This document shows, piece by piece, positions 34,962 through 44,528 of a stretch of 64,000 nt of DNA. How positions within the stretch are numbered: position 1 is the first letter of the stretch; every line of letters begins with the position of its first letter. The translations under genes and the position numbers were made by a program. The stretch covers positions 496,001 through 560,000 of the forward strand of contig CAVPQK010000013.1 of the NCBI GenBank assembly GCA_963707465.1. The letters are read 5' to 3'. Source of the stretch: Bog-159 sp963707465 (GTDB lineage Bacteria; Acidobacteriota; Terriglobia; Bryobacterales; Bryobacteraceae). A model generated the notes under the pieces. The model made no database searches. It saw only the letters and a list, made by a program, of their open reading frames with translations, and was not told the DNA's origin.

Positions 34962-35423
34962 ATGCGTGCGAGAATCCGTTCCACAGGCAAGCGGCTCCGC
35001 GCGGGCCAGAAGCGGGGCCAGGCGTTGATCGAATTCACCATCGCGATGCCGATCCTGCTATTGCTCACGACCGGCATGGTGTCGTTCGCATTCGCCCTGC
35101 ACAACTTTCTGGTGCTCACCAACGCGGTGAACGCGGGCGCACAGATTCTTTCGATCAGCCGGGGGCAGACCACGGACCCGTGCGCCACGGCCTACACGGC
35201 GATCAGCAATGCGGCCCCCAGTCTCACGTCCGGTTTGTCGCTTACGTTCGTGATTAACGGGACCACCTACTCATCCACGACTTCGTGCACGGCGGGAGCG
35301 GCGAACATGGTGCAAGGGGCGTCCGCGCAGATAACGGCCACTTACCCCTGTGTTCTCTCGGTAGTCGGTATGACTGCCACTTCCTGTCAACTGCAGACGC
35401 AACTCACGGAGTTTATCCAATGA
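34962..35423 (+). CDS. TadE-like pilus assembly protein
   Basis: A 153-aa protein from ATG 34962, preceded by GGAG at seven bases. It opens with a basic stretch, then GQKRGQALIEFTIAMPILLL, the TadE motif: a prepilin-like ALxEF segment followed by one membrane helix. The remainder is extracytoplasmic, rich in Ser, Thr and Cys. TadE/F/G minor pseudopilins are processed by the TadV peptidase and help build Flp pili. No other tad genes lie nearby, so this may be a small export-linked pair instead. The stop overlaps the next start (ATGA). Confidence 0.75.
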   Translation: MRARIRSTGKRLRAGQKRGQALIEFTIAMPILLLLTTGMVSFAFALHNFLVLTNAVNAGAQILSISRGQTTDPCATAYTAISNAAPSLTSGLSLTFVINGTTYSSTTSCTAGAANMVQGASAQITATYPCVLSVVGMTATSCQLQTQLTEFIQ

Positions 35424-36847
35424 ACCGAAACAACGAGGGCTTCTTGTGCAGGGCGGGCAGGCGGCGCGGGCAGGTGATCCTCTTCACCGCATTGTTTGTG
35501 CCCGTGCTCTTCGGGATGGCGGCGTTGACCATCGACTACGGTCTCGTTTACGTATACAACAGCCAGATCAACGCGTCCACGCAAGCAGCGACGCTAGCGG
35601 GAGCCTATGCCATGTCATTGCCCGGGGCCACGCTGGCGAGCACCACGGCGGCCGTGACGGCCTACAGCGGCACGAGCGGCGACAAGAACGCCAATACCGA
35701 TCTCCCCAGCCTTACGCTGGCGACGGGATATCCTAAATTGGCTTGCCTGAACACGTTGATCAACGTCTATGGAATTCAGTGTTGGGGCCCTTCCAGCTCG
35801 AACGCCCTGGTGGTGAAGCAGACGGTAACCGCGCCGCTATTTTTTCTCCGGGTGTTCGGCTTCAATACAGTCACTCTCTCGGCAACCGCGACGGCCGCCA
35901 TGCGGGGCGCGGCGACGGGCCCTTACAACGTGGCGATCATCGTGGACACCACGCGCTCGATGACCGACACCGACTCGTCCGCCACCTGCAACAACACCAG
36001 AATCTACTGTGCGCTCCAAGGCGTCCAACTGCTGTTGAGTACCCTCTCGCCTTGCCTCCCGACCGAGGCGAGCTGCGGCGCCGCCACAAGCGGGATGGTG
36101 TCGAACTCGGTCGACAGAGTCAGTCTGTATACGTTTCCGGCGGTGACCACGGGTACGGTTGCGGACGACTACAATTGCGGCTCGGGCACCCCGACGACGG
36201 CAGCGTATGCGACGCCGTTTCCCTCCACCTCGACTTACCAGATCGTAGGTTTTTCGAGCGATTACCGCCTTTCGGACTCGGCTACCACTTTGAATACCAG
36301 CTCCAATTTAGTGAAGGCGGCCGGGGGAAAAAGCGGGTGCACCGCGATGCAGGAAATCGGCGGTTTTGGAACCTACTATGCGCAGGTGATCTATGCGGCC
36401 CAGGCGGCCCTGGTAACGGAGCAAAGCTCCTATCCGTCTTCGCAAAACGTGATCATCCTGCTTAGCGATGGCGACGCCACGGCTACCGCATCCGATATGC
36501 CAGGGTCCTCATCCACGTCGGGAGTATATATTTCGTCGAAGAGTGAGTGTCACCAGGCCATCACGGCGGCTGCCGCGGCCGCTACGGCGGGAACCCGGGT
36601 CTATTCGGTGGCGTACGGCGCGGAGGCGTCGGGATGCACGACCGACACCAGTCCCGCGATCACCCCCTGCGAGACGATGCAACAGATCGCCTCTTCTCCC
36701 ACCTACTTCTTCTCCGACTACACGGCGACCGGCGGCAGCAGTAGCTGCATCTCCGCCGCTCAGCCGGCTACGAGCCTGAACGAGATCTTCCAGGCGATCG
36801 CCATAGATCTCACCAACGCCAAGTTGATCCCCAACAACACGACATAG
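35420..36847 (+). CDS. TadG-like protein with von Willebrand A domain
   Basis: A 475-aa protein from ATG 35420, coupled to the TadE-like gene by a four-base overlap; the frame is open further upstream but there it would cover that gene. The N-terminal TadG segment is RRRGQVILFTALFVPVLFGM followed by DYGLVYVYNSQINASTQAATL. A VWA domain starts near residue 170 with VAIIVDTTRSMTDTD (a DxTxS metal site) and continues with NVIILLSDGDATATA. Many cysteines in the loops suggest disulphides outside the cytoplasm. TadG-like VWA proteins are minor pseudopilins or adhesion factors; the role here is inferred from the pair. Confidence 0.8.
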   Translation: MNRNNEGFLCRAGRRRGQVILFTALFVPVLFGMAALTIDYGLVYVYNSQINASTQAATLAGAYAMSLPGATLASTTAAVTAYSGTSGDKNANTDLPSLTLATGYPKLACLNTLINVYGIQCWGPSSSNALVVKQTVTAPLFFLRVFGFNTVTLSATATAAMRGAATGPYNVAIIVDTTRSMTDTDSSATCNNTRIYCALQGVQLLLSTLSPCLPTEASCGAATSGMVSNSVDRVSLYTFPAVTTGTVADDYNCGSGTPTTAAYATPFPSTSTYQIVGFSSDYRLSDSATTLNTSSNLVKAAGGKSGCTAMQEIGGFGTYYAQVIYAAQAALVTEQSSYPSSQNVIILLSDGDATATASDMPGSSSTSGVYISSKSECHQAITAAAAAATAGTRVYSVAYGAEASGCTTDTSPAITPCETMQQIASSPTYFFSDYTATGGSSSCISAAQPATSLNEIFQAIAIDLTNAKLIPNNTT

Positions 36848-36904
36848 ACGGCGTCCGGGAACATTCGTGCCGGCCCAGCCGTTAAAATGACGGCTAGGAG
36901 AACG

Positions 36905-38266
36905 ATGGACCGGCGAGAGTTTCTGAATGCGTTAGGCGTGCAGGCCGGCTGGGGTGCCGCGCTGCGGCTGGCCGCCCAGACCGCGCCGGAGACTCCCAAA
37001 GCGGATATATCGCTGCGCATCTCGCCGATAGAGCTGGAAATCGCTCCGCGCCGCACCATTAAGACGATCGGATACAACGGTTCGGCGCCGGGGCCGGTCC
37101 TGCGGGTGCGCGAGGGCCAGCCGGTGGTCGTGGAGGTGCACAATGAAACTTCCACGCCGGAGATTGTCCACTGGCACGGCTTGTTTCTGCCTCCGGAGGT
37201 GGATGGCTCCATGGAAGAGGGCACGCCCATGGTGCCGGCGCACGGGTCGCAGCGGTATGCCTTCGTGCCGCGCCCGTCGGGAACGCGCTGGTATCATACG
37301 CACGTGTTCGCCGGCCGGAATCTGAAGCGCGCCACGTATACCGGGCAGTTCGGGTTTCTGTATGTGGAGCCGTCGCGCGATCCCGGCCGTTATGACGCGG
37401 AAGTCTTCCTGGCGCTGCATGGATGGGAACCTTACCTGGGAACGATGGGAGCCGACGAGGGCATGCTCGACGTGATTTATGGCAGCTACTCGGTAAATAG
37501 CCGCGCGCTGGGCTACGGCGATCCGATTCGGGTTCGGGAGGGGCAAAAGGTGATGTTCCGCATCTTGAACGCCAGCGCCACGATGCGGCATCGCCTGGCG
37601 CTGGCGGGCCACAAGTTCGAAGTCGTCGCACTCGACGGGAATGCCGTGCCCACGCCCCGCGAAGTGGAAGCGTTGGAGCTCGGTCCGGCGGAAAGAGTCG
37701 ATGCGATCGTCACCATGCGCCAACCGGGCGTCTGGATTCTGGGCGAAGTGGACGGCCGCGTGCGGGATGCCGGCTTGGGAGTGGTCGTGGAGTATGCGGA
37801 CCGCAAGGGTCCCGCGCAGTGGTCGGTGCCCTCCGGCGCGCTTTGGGACTACACTGTCTTCGGGCGGCAGGAGGCAGCCGCGCAGCCTGCGGAGGCCGAG
37901 GTAATCCCGTTGGTTTTCCGGCAGAAATTCGCGGGGAACCGCTGGGTGGATCATTGGACCATCAACGGGAAATCCTTTCCCAAGACCAGCCCGATTCAGG
38001 TGCAGGCGAACCGGAGATACCGGCTGCGCTTCGACAACCAAAGCGACGAAGCTCATCCGGTGCACTTACATCGGCACTCCTTCGAGCTGACCCGGTTTGC
38101 GGGCGCGGCCACGTCTGGGGTGGTGAAGGATGTGGTGATGGTGCCGGCGCGCAGGCAGGTGGAAGTGGACTTCGTGGCGGATAATCCGGGGCCGTCGCTG
38201 CTGCACTGCCATATGCAGTTACATATGGACTACGGCTTCATGACCATGGTGGAGTATGCGCGGTAG
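36905..38266 (+). CDS. Multicopper oxidase (CopA/laccase-like)
   Basis: A 453-aa periplasmic multicopper oxidase. ATG 36905 follows a TAGGAG site and opens with a twin-arginine-like leader (MDRREFLNALG, then a hydrophobic stretch to AAQTA). All four copper motifs are visible: HWHG (89-92), WYHTH (129-133), HPVHLHRH (384-391) and HCHMQLHMDYGFM (434 onward, type 1 Cys435). Three cupredoxin domains fit the length. Substrates may be Cu(I), Fe(II), Mn or phenolics; there is no Met-rich region pointing to CueO. It is followed by a propeller-like gene 38 bases downstream. Confidence 0.9.
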   Translation: MDRREFLNALGVQAGWGAALRLAAQTAPETPKADISLRISPIELEIAPRRTIKTIGYNGSAPGPVLRVREGQPVVVEVHNETSTPEIVHWHGLFLPPEVDGSMEEGTPMVPAHGSQRYAFVPRPSGTRWYHTHVFAGRNLKRATYTGQFGFLYVEPSRDPGRYDAEVFLALHGWEPYLGTMGADEGMLDVIYGSYSVNSRALGYGDPIRVREGQKVMFRILNASATMRHRLALAGHKFEVVALDGNAVPTPREVEALELGPAERVDAIVTMRQPGVWILGEVDGRVRDAGLGVVVEYADRKGPAQWSVPSGALWDYTVFGRQEAAAQPAEAEVIPLVFRQKFAGNRWVDHWTINGKSFPKTSPIQVQANRRYRLRFDNQSDEAHPVHLHRHSFELTRFAGAATSGVVKDVVMVPARRQVEVDFVADNPGPSLLHCHMQLHMDYGFMTMVEYAR

Positions 38267-38303
38267 AGTGAGAATTTGGGGCCGCGGCGACGTCTATCTG
38301 AAT

Positions 38304-39326
38304 ATGCAGACTTCGAGACTCCTCGTGGCGCTGGGCGCGCTCGCGATTTCCGGGTGGGCGCAGCCGTCGGCCAGTCTGGCCGGACCGGTGACCGGCTTCG
38401 TCTTCGACAGCCAATCGGGCGCCGTACGACCCATGCGCGGGATCCCGGGAGCGGCCTATCTTGGCCCGGCGACGGCTACCGGACTGGAAGCCGCTTCGGT
38501 GGCGCCGGATGGCTCCGCGGCGCTGGCCTTCGAGCGGACGGGAAAGCTGGTGCTGTACAGGGGCCTGCGCAACGCGACCGCCGTGGCATTGGCTGTTTCG
38601 GGCGCCATCGCCAGCCCCGGCCAATTCGCGTGGGCGCCGGACGGCAGCGCCGCGGCGGTCTATTCGCCGCGCACCGGACAGGGGCAGATGCTCACCGGCC
38701 TGGCGGCATCGCCGGTGGGTGCGGCGCCCATCGACCTGTCGAGCCTTCCCGGACCGGTGACGGCGCTCGGTTGCGACGGACAGCGGCTGATCGTGGCCGT
38801 GGCATCCGCCGGCGAGGGCGGCATCGGCGGCATCTATTTGGCCGGCGGGCCGGAGTCCGGATCGGCGGGCATCCAGCTTATCGCACCTGCCGCGAGCCCG
38901 TCCGCCATCGTTTTGGCGGGCGGGAGCCTGTTTTTCTCCGACAGCCAGGCGCAGGAAATCTTCCAGGTGCAAAACTACACGAGCGCGCCGGCCGCGGTGG
39001 TGTTTGCCGACGACAGCGGCATCAGTACGCCGGCCGGGTTGCAGGTTTCCGCCGACGGGCAGCGCTTGTTCGTGGCCAACTCCGGCAACCGCACTGTAGC
39101 GATATACGACATCCCGTCGCGCACGCCTGTCGAGAGCCTGGCGCTGGCCTTTACACCGACGCGCCTCGACCGGTTCGGCGACGCATCCGTGTTCCTGATG
39201 AATGGCACCGGGCAGGGACCTCTTTACGTGGTGCGCGATGGTGGAGCGGGGAAGGCCGCCGCGGTTTACTTCGTCCCGACGCCTGCCAGGGGCCGTCCCG
39301 TGAGGGGCCCGATCCGGCACACATAG
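38304..39326 (+). CDS. Secreted beta-propeller-like protein of unknown function
   Basis: A 340-aa protein from ATG 38304, giving a clean signal peptide (MQTSRLLVALGALAISGWAQ). An upstream in-frame start at 38256 would overlap the oxidase gene and precede the signal. The body shows repeated blades such as ASVAPDGSAALAFERTGKLV, FAWAPDGSAAAVYSPRTG and LQVSADGQRLFVANSGNRTV, as in YncE/YVTN propellers. The end (ARGRPVRGPIRHT) is basic. No enzyme motif is seen. Its place directly after the multicopper oxidase suggests a common transcript. Confidence 0.65.
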   Translation: MQTSRLLVALGALAISGWAQPSASLAGPVTGFVFDSQSGAVRPMRGIPGAAYLGPATATGLEAASVAPDGSAALAFERTGKLVLYRGLRNATAVALAVSGAIASPGQFAWAPDGSAAAVYSPRTGQGQMLTGLAASPVGAAPIDLSSLPGPVTALGCDGQRLIVAVASAGEGGIGGIYLAGGPESGSAGIQLIAPAASPSAIVLAGGSLFFSDSQAQEIFQVQNYTSAPAAVVFADDSGISTPAGLQVSADGQRLFVANSGNRTVAIYDIPSRTPVESLALAFTPTRLDRFGDASVFLMNGTGQGPLYVVRDGGAGKAAAVYFVPTPARGRPVRGPIRHT

Positions 39327-39344
39327 GCTCTTCCTGGCCGGCCT

Positions 39345-40550
39345 CTAGCAGGTTTGAAGACCGCACTCATAAGTCCGGTATAGCTGCTCGAATACGTCAT
39401 TCCATCCCCGGGCGCAAGTGAATAGGCGGGCTGCGGCACCCATCCGCTGGCGCAGAGCGCTGTCGCTCATGAGTTCCAGGAGCGCGTCGGTGAACGAATG
39501 CAAATCCGTGGCGAGAAAACCGGTGATGCCGTGCCGGACGCCCACCCTTGCGCCTGTCTCGGGACTCACGACTACCGGGACGCCCGAAGCCATGGCCTCG
39601 AGCAGCACCAGACCGAACGTGTCGGTTTGGGACGGGAAAACGAAGGCATCCATGTTCGCAAACGCTTCCGCCAGCGCCGCTCCGCGGAGGATGCCCGGCG
39701 TCTCACCAAATTGGAGGCGCTTGCGCAGCCATTCTCTCTCATTTCCTTCACCGATCAGGGTGAAACGGAAATTGCGCTGGCCGCGGTCGAGCAGAGACTT
39801 CTCCAACGCGGCAAAGAAGCGCACGTTCTTTTCCGGCGTGAGCCGGCCCACGTAGCCGATCGAAAACACGCCAGCGCTGTCATGATGGCGGCTGCGCCAT
39901 TGGGGAGAATACGTTTCGGTATCGACGCCGTGCGCCATTTGGAAGGCGGGTTTGCCGGTGCGCTCGTGAAGCAGCCGGACCATAGAATCGTTGGGCGCGA
40001 GCAGGAAGCGGGCCCAACCATAGAAGCGCATGCACGCACGCAGGCTGCGATCTTGGGCGGCAGCCGAGATGCGGTCGCGCCAGGTATCCGGCAGGAACCG
40101 CAGGAGCTTATTCAGGCGGCGGCCCGCATACTCGTGCAGGTTGGTATGCCAGGAGGCGACCAGCGGGACGCGCAGAGTGTGCGCGACCCAGAGACCCAGA
40201 ATGCCGATATCGCCCGGCCCGGTGATGTGCACCAAATGCGGCGCGAAAGAGCGGACCTGCGCGGTCACCCAATTCTTGTGGCGGCTCAGAAAAGGGTCGC
40301 AAGACAGATCATGGTCCAGCGGAAAGGCGGCCGGACCGCGCTTGACCTCGACGGAGGTGAAAGACGACAGGGAAGTGACACGGGTGCGAGGCCCGCTATG
40401 CACACACAGGAACGGGATCTCCTGGCGAGTGGCAAATTCGGCGAACTGCCGGCTGAGCGTAGCTACTCCGTTGGCCTCGCTAAAGCAGTCGGTAAAAAGA
40501 GCGACGCGAATCGGTTGGGGCACTGATACGCTAACATCATACACTGCCAC
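39345..40550 (-). CDS. Glycosyltransferase family 4-like (GT-B)
   Basis: A 401-aa GT-B enzyme. The N-terminal domain has RVALFTDCFSEANGVATLSR and HITGPGDIGILGLWVA followed by ASWHTNL. The C-terminal domain has IGYVGRLTPEKNVRFF, FTLIGEGNEREWL and the nucleotide-sugar motif VFPSQTDTFGLVLLEAMASG. It resembles mannosyltransferases of the MgtA/PimB type that act on lipid or glycoside acceptors; acceptor unknown. The annotated start is GTG 40550; the family core begins about 13 residues later, so an internal GTG is possible. It is divergent from the glucose dehydrogenase gene, 35 bases away. Confidence 0.85.
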   Translation of the reverse strand: MAVYDVSVSVPQPIRVALFTDCFSEANGVATLSRQFAEFATRQEIPFLCVHSGPRTRVTSLSSFTSVEVKRGPAAFPLDHDLSCDPFLSRHKNWVTAQVRSFAPHLVHITGPGDIGILGLWVAHTLRVPLVASWHTNLHEYAGRRLNKLLRFLPDTWRDRISAAAQDRSLRACMRFYGWARFLLAPNDSMVRLLHERTGKPAFQMAHGVDTETYSPQWRSRHHDSAGVFSIGYVGRLTPEKNVRFFAALEKSLLDRGQRNFRFTLIGEGNEREWLRKRLQFGETPGILRGAALAEAFANMDAFVFPSQTDTFGLVLLEAMASGVPVVVSPETGARVGVRHGITGFLATDLHSFTDALLELMSDSALRQRMGAAARLFTCARGWNDVFEQLYRTYECGLQTC

Positions 40551-40585
40551 GCGGACGGCTCATCGGGGTTGGATACAATGCGAAG

Positions 40586-41686
40586 ATGAAGGCTGTAGCA
40601 GTCTATCCCGCCAAACGCGCAGTCAACATCATCGACATTGCCGAGCCGCGCATCGCCACGCCCACCGAGGTGAAACTGCGCATGCTGGAGGTGGGGGTGT
40701 GCGGCACCGACAAGGACATCTGCGCCTTTGCGTACGGCATGCCGCCGGCCGGATCGGATCGTTTCGTGCTGGGGCACGAGTCGTTGGGCGAAGTGGTGGA
40801 AGCGGGGGCGGGCGTGGCGGATCTGCGGCCGGGCGATTTGGTCGTAAGCACCGTGCGGCTGCCCTGCGCCGACGCCGATTGCGCCCCCTGCCGCGCGGGC
40901 CACTACGATTTCTGCGCCACGGGCAACTATCGCGAGCATGGGATTAAGGGCCTGGACGGCTTCATGACCGAATTCGTGGTGGAGGACCGGCATAACCTGC
41001 ACCCGGTAGAGCGCGAACTGCGCGATGTGGCGGTGCTGGTGGAGCCGCTGACCATCGCGGAGAAAGCGCTGATCGAAGTGGGTGAGATCCAAAAGCGGCT
41101 GCATTGGGACGGCGGACTGCGCCGCGCGGTGGTGTTGGGATCGGGTCCGGTGGGGTTGCTGGGGGCCATGGTGCTGGTGAATGCGGGCTTCGAGACGTAT
41201 GTCTACTCGCGATCGCCGAAGCCGAACGCGAAGGCCGATGTGGCGGAAGGCGTGGGCGCGCGGTATATATCTTCCGCCGAGACACCCATCGAACAGATGG
41301 CCGAACAGGTGGGCAACATCGACCTGATTTACGAAGCCGCGGGCGCGCCGCAGTTCGCCTTTGAAGTCCTGAAGCATCTGGGGGCCAATGGCATCTATAT
41401 ATTCACCGGCGTGCCGCGGGGCGAAGCGCCGGTGGAATTCGATACCGAACCGATCATGTACAACCTGGTGCTGAAGAACCAGGTGGTGCTGGGAGTGGTG
41501 AACGCCGGTCCGCAAGCGTTCGACAATGCGGTGCGCGATATCGGCGTGTTCGCGGCGCGGTGGCCGCGGGCGCTGGGCGCGATGATCACCGGCCGCTATC
41601 CCATGGAAGCTTTCCACGATCCGGTGATGGGCACGGCGGGCGGCATCAAGAACGTGATTTCGATTTCCCAGGCGGGCCGGCCGTGA
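40586..41686 (+). CDS. Glucose 1-dehydrogenase (zinc-dependent, archaeal-type MDR)
   Basis: A 366-aa medium-chain dehydrogenase. Catalytic zinc ligands lie at VGVCGTDKDI (Cys39) and LGHESLGEV. A structural-zinc cysteine group occurs in CADADCAPCRAGHYDFC. The NAD(P)-binding fold is VVLGSGPVGLLGAMVLV. CGTDKDI together with the TGNYREHGIKGLDGFMTEFV block matches the glucose/galactose 1-dehydrogenase branch known from archaea and some bacteria. The reaction would be glucose to gluconolactone. The stop overlaps the GTG of the glucosidase gene (GTGA), so glucose released by that enzyme could pass straight to this one. Confidence 0.85.
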   Translation: MKAVAVYPAKRAVNIIDIAEPRIATPTEVKLRMLEVGVCGTDKDICAFAYGMPPAGSDRFVLGHESLGEVVEAGAGVADLRPGDLVVSTVRLPCADADCAPCRAGHYDFCATGNYREHGIKGLDGFMTEFVVEDRHNLHPVERELRDVAVLVEPLTIAEKALIEVGEIQKRLHWDGGLRRAVVLGSGPVGLLGAMVLVNAGFETYVYSRSPKPNAKADVAEGVGARYISSAETPIEQMAEQVGNIDLIYEAAGAPQFAFEVLKHLGANGIYIFTGVPRGEAPVEFDTEPIMYNLVLKNQVVLGVVNAGPQAFDNAVRDIGVFAARWPRALGAMITGRYPMEAFHDPVMGTAGGIKNVISISQAGRP

Positions 41687-44334
41687 TCGCGGAACTGGAG
41701 CGCCTGGCCGAAGACGAGCGCCGCGAAAAGAACTGGAAGCGCTGGGGACCGTATCTTTCCGAGCGGCAATGGGGCACGGTGCGCGAGGACTACTCGGCCA
41801 ACGGCGCCTGTTGGGAGTACTTTCCGCACGATCACGCGCGCAGCCGCGCGTACCGGTGGGGCGAGGACGGGCTGCTGGGCATCTGCGACCGCGAAGGCCG
41901 CCTGTCGTTCGCGCTGGCGCTTTGGAATGGCCGCGATCCGATCCTGAAGGAGCGCCTGTTCGGACTGACCAACGAGGAGGGCAACCACGGCGAGGACGTG
42001 AAGGAATGCTATTACTACCTGGATTCCACGCCCACGCACTCCTACATGAAGGCGCTCTACAAGTATCCGCAGGCCGAGTTTCCGTATGCGCGGCTAGTGG
42101 GAGAGAACCGCCGCCGGGGGCGGGAGCAGCCGGAGTTCGAACTGGAAGATACCGGAATTTTCGACGAGCAGCGCTACTTCGACATCTTTGTGGAGTATGC
42201 GAAGGCGGGGCCGGACGACCTGGCGATCAAGATCACTGCGGTGAACCGCGGTCCCCAGCGGGCTCCGCTGCTGCTGCTGCCCACACTATGGTTCCGGAAT
42301 ACCTGGTCGTGGGGGCGCACGGGCGAAGGATATTGGCCGAAGCCGACTATCATCCGCGGGGGCGATGGGGTATTCCTGGCCGAACACGCGTCGCTCGGAA
42401 AGTACCGGTTGGAGGCGCCCGGCGCCATGGAGCCGCTCTTCACCGAAAACGAAACGAACATGGAGAGGCTGTTCGGCATGACCAGCGCCAGCCCATACGT
42501 GAAGGACGCTTTCCATGCCTATTTGATCGAGGGCCGAAGGGACCGGGTGAATCCGCGGGAAGAAGGCACCAAGGCCGGCGCGGTGTATCGCCTGGACCTG
42601 GATCCGGGGGTGAGCCGCACTATCCAGCTGCGGCTGGCGGCGGAGGGCGCCGGCCCATCGCCCGATGCCGACGCGGTGTTCGGGCAGCGGCAGGGCGAGG
42701 CCGACGAATTTCACGGCGCGTGGATGAACAAAGACTATACGGACGAGTCGCGGCGGATCGCGCGGCAGGCCTACGCCGGTCTGCTATGGAGCAAGCAGTT
42801 CTATCACTATGGAGTGGCCCAGTGGCTGGAGGGCGATCCGGCGCAGCCGGCGCCTCCTGCCGGACGCGAACTGGGACGCAACCACGATTGGAAGCACCTT
42901 TACAACCGCGACGTCATCTCCATGCCGGACAACTGGGAATACCCGTGGTACGCCGCCTGGGATCTGGGCTTCCACATGGTTCCGTTCGCCACCCTCGACC
43001 CGAACTTCGCCAAGGAACAACTGATACTGCTGCTGCGGGAGTGGTACATGCATCCCAACGGGCAGGTTCCGGCGTATGAATTCTCGTTCGGCGACGTGAA
43101 CCCGCCGGTCCACGCCTGGGCCTGCTGGCGCGTGTATAAAATAACCGGCCCGCGCGGCGGGCGCGACCGGGTGTTTCTGGGCCGGGTATTCCAGAAGCTG
43201 TTGATCAATTTCACCTGGTGGGTGAACCGCAAGGACGTGGAAGGGCAGAACATCTTCTCCGGCGGATTTCTGGGGCTGGACAACGTCGGCGTGTTCGACC
43301 GCTCGCAGCCGCTGCCCGGCAACCTGAAGCTGGAACAGGCGGATGGCACGGCGTGGATGGCGGCTTACTGCCTGACTATGCTCTCGATGGCCCTGGAGCT
43401 GGCGCGCGAAGATCCGGAATATGAAGACGTGGCTTCCAAGTTCTTCGAGCATTTCGTGGCCATTGCCAGCGCCATGAACTCGCTGGGCGGCAACGGGCTG
43501 TGGGACGAGACGGACGGGTTCTATTACGATCAGCTACGCGTGGACGGCACTATGCTTCCGTTGCGCGTCCGATCGGTGGTAGGACTGCTGCCGCTGATTG
43601 CCGTGGCGGTGCTGAACTATGACGACATCGCGCACCTGCCGGGGTTTCGCAAGCGCATGGACTGGTTTCTGGAGAACCGGAAGGACCTGTGCGAGCAGAT
43701 TTCCTACATGGAGCAGGACGATTCCGCCGGACAGACGCACAGGCTGCTGGCGATTCCATCCCTGGGACGGCTGCTGCGCGTCTTGAAATACATGCTGGAC
43801 GAGAACGAATTTCTATCGCCGTATGGCATTCGATCGCTTTCCAAGTTTCACCAGGACCATCCGTACACGCTCGAAATCGACGGCACCGAGCAGCGCGTGG
43901 GCTATGAACCGGCCGAATCCGCCAGCGGCACATTCGGGGGCAATTCCAACTGGCGGGGACCGATTTGGTTTCCGATCAACTACCTGCTGGTGGAGGCGCT
44001 GGAGCGCTATCACCACTTTTATGGCGATCACTTGCGGGTGGAGTGCCCGACCCGGTCGGGGAAGATGATGAACCTGAAAGAAGTAGCGGGGGAGATCATG
44101 TCGCGGCTGGCGCGCATTTTCCTGCCGGGCGAGGATGGGCGGGCCGCGTGGCAGGGCGGCGATTCCCGGTACGCGCAGGATCCGAATTGGCGGGATCTGA
44201 CGTTATTCTACGAATATTTCCATGGCGACAACGGACGGGGGATGGGGGCCAGCCATCAGACGGGGTGGACGGCGCTGGTAGTGCGGTCGCTGGAGGATAT
44301 GGCGCGAAGACGGGGGGCGGGAGAGGGGAGGTAG
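41683..44334 (+). CDS. GH63-like glucosidase (MGH1-type domain)
   Basis: An 883-aa cytoplasmic protein starting at GTG 41683 inside the preceding stop; the frame runs open further upstream but there it covers the dehydrogenase. The N-terminus NWKRWGPYLSERQWGTVRED and FPHDHARSRAYRWGEDGL is diagnostic of a large bacterial glucosidase family. The alpha/alpha toroid of GH63 follows, with DVISMPDNWEYPWYAAWDLG (candidate catalytic Asp) and later EPAESASGTFGGNSNWRGPI and GASHQTGWTALVVRSLEDM. No signal peptide. Relatives act on alpha-glucosides including mannosyl- or glucosylglycerate. Coupling to glucose dehydrogenase suggests intracellular glucoside use. A short GTCAGGAG repeat follows the stop. 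Confidence 0.87.
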   Translation: MIAELERLAEDERREKNWKRWGPYLSERQWGTVREDYSANGACWEYFPHDHARSRAYRWGEDGLLGICDREGRLSFALALWNGRDPILKERLFGLTNEEGNHGEDVKECYYYLDSTPTHSYMKALYKYPQAEFPYARLVGENRRRGREQPEFELEDTGIFDEQRYFDIFVEYAKAGPDDLAIKITAVNRGPQRAPLLLLPTLWFRNTWSWGRTGEGYWPKPTIIRGGDGVFLAEHASLGKYRLEAPGAMEPLFTENETNMERLFGMTSASPYVKDAFHAYLIEGRRDRVNPREEGTKAGAVYRLDLDPGVSRTIQLRLAAEGAGPSPDADAVFGQRQGEADEFHGAWMNKDYTDESRRIARQAYAGLLWSKQFYHYGVAQWLEGDPAQPAPPAGRELGRNHDWKHLYNRDVISMPDNWEYPWYAAWDLGFHMVPFATLDPNFAKEQLILLLREWYMHPNGQVPAYEFSFGDVNPPVHAWACWRVYKITGPRGGRDRVFLGRVFQKLLINFTWWVNRKDVEGQNIFSGGFLGLDNVGVFDRSQPLPGNLKLEQADGTAWMAAYCLTMLSMALELAREDPEYEDVASKFFEHFVAIASAMNSLGGNGLWDETDGFYYDQLRVDGTMLPLRVRSVVGLLPLIAVAVLNYDDIAHLPGFRKRMDWFLENRKDLCEQISYMEQDDSAGQTHRLLAIPSLGRLLRVLKYMLDENEFLSPYGIRSLSKFHQDHPYTLEIDGTEQRVGYEPAESASGTFGGNSNWRGPIWFPINYLLVEALERYHHFYGDHLRVECPTRSGKMMNLKEVAGEIMSRLARIFLPGEDGRAAWQGGDSRYAQDPNWRDLTLFYEYFHGDNGRGMGASHQTGWTALVVRSLEDMARRRGAGEGR

Positions 44335-44345
44335 GAGACGGGAGA

Positions 44346-44365
44346 AAGGAGTCAGGAGACAGAAG
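44346..44365. repeat. Short GTCAGGAGACAGA-type repeat
   Basis: AAGGAGTCAGGAGACAGAAG directly after the glucosidase stop is a single unit of the family present at 6768-6823, 19170-19270 and 32885-32954. Confidence 0.7.
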
Positions 44366-44528
44366 GGTTAGTGGCAGCGGTGTCGGCTGGGTGGAATCCG
44401 CCAAACAAAGCCAATCGCCAGAATCCGTTGTATAAGTTACTTTATTTTAGTCGGTTACCGTATTTAGTTAAGAGTTCGCTCGCCGTTTGATTGGATCTTG
44501 ACGCTGCGTTTGGGTTTGGCGGCATGGA

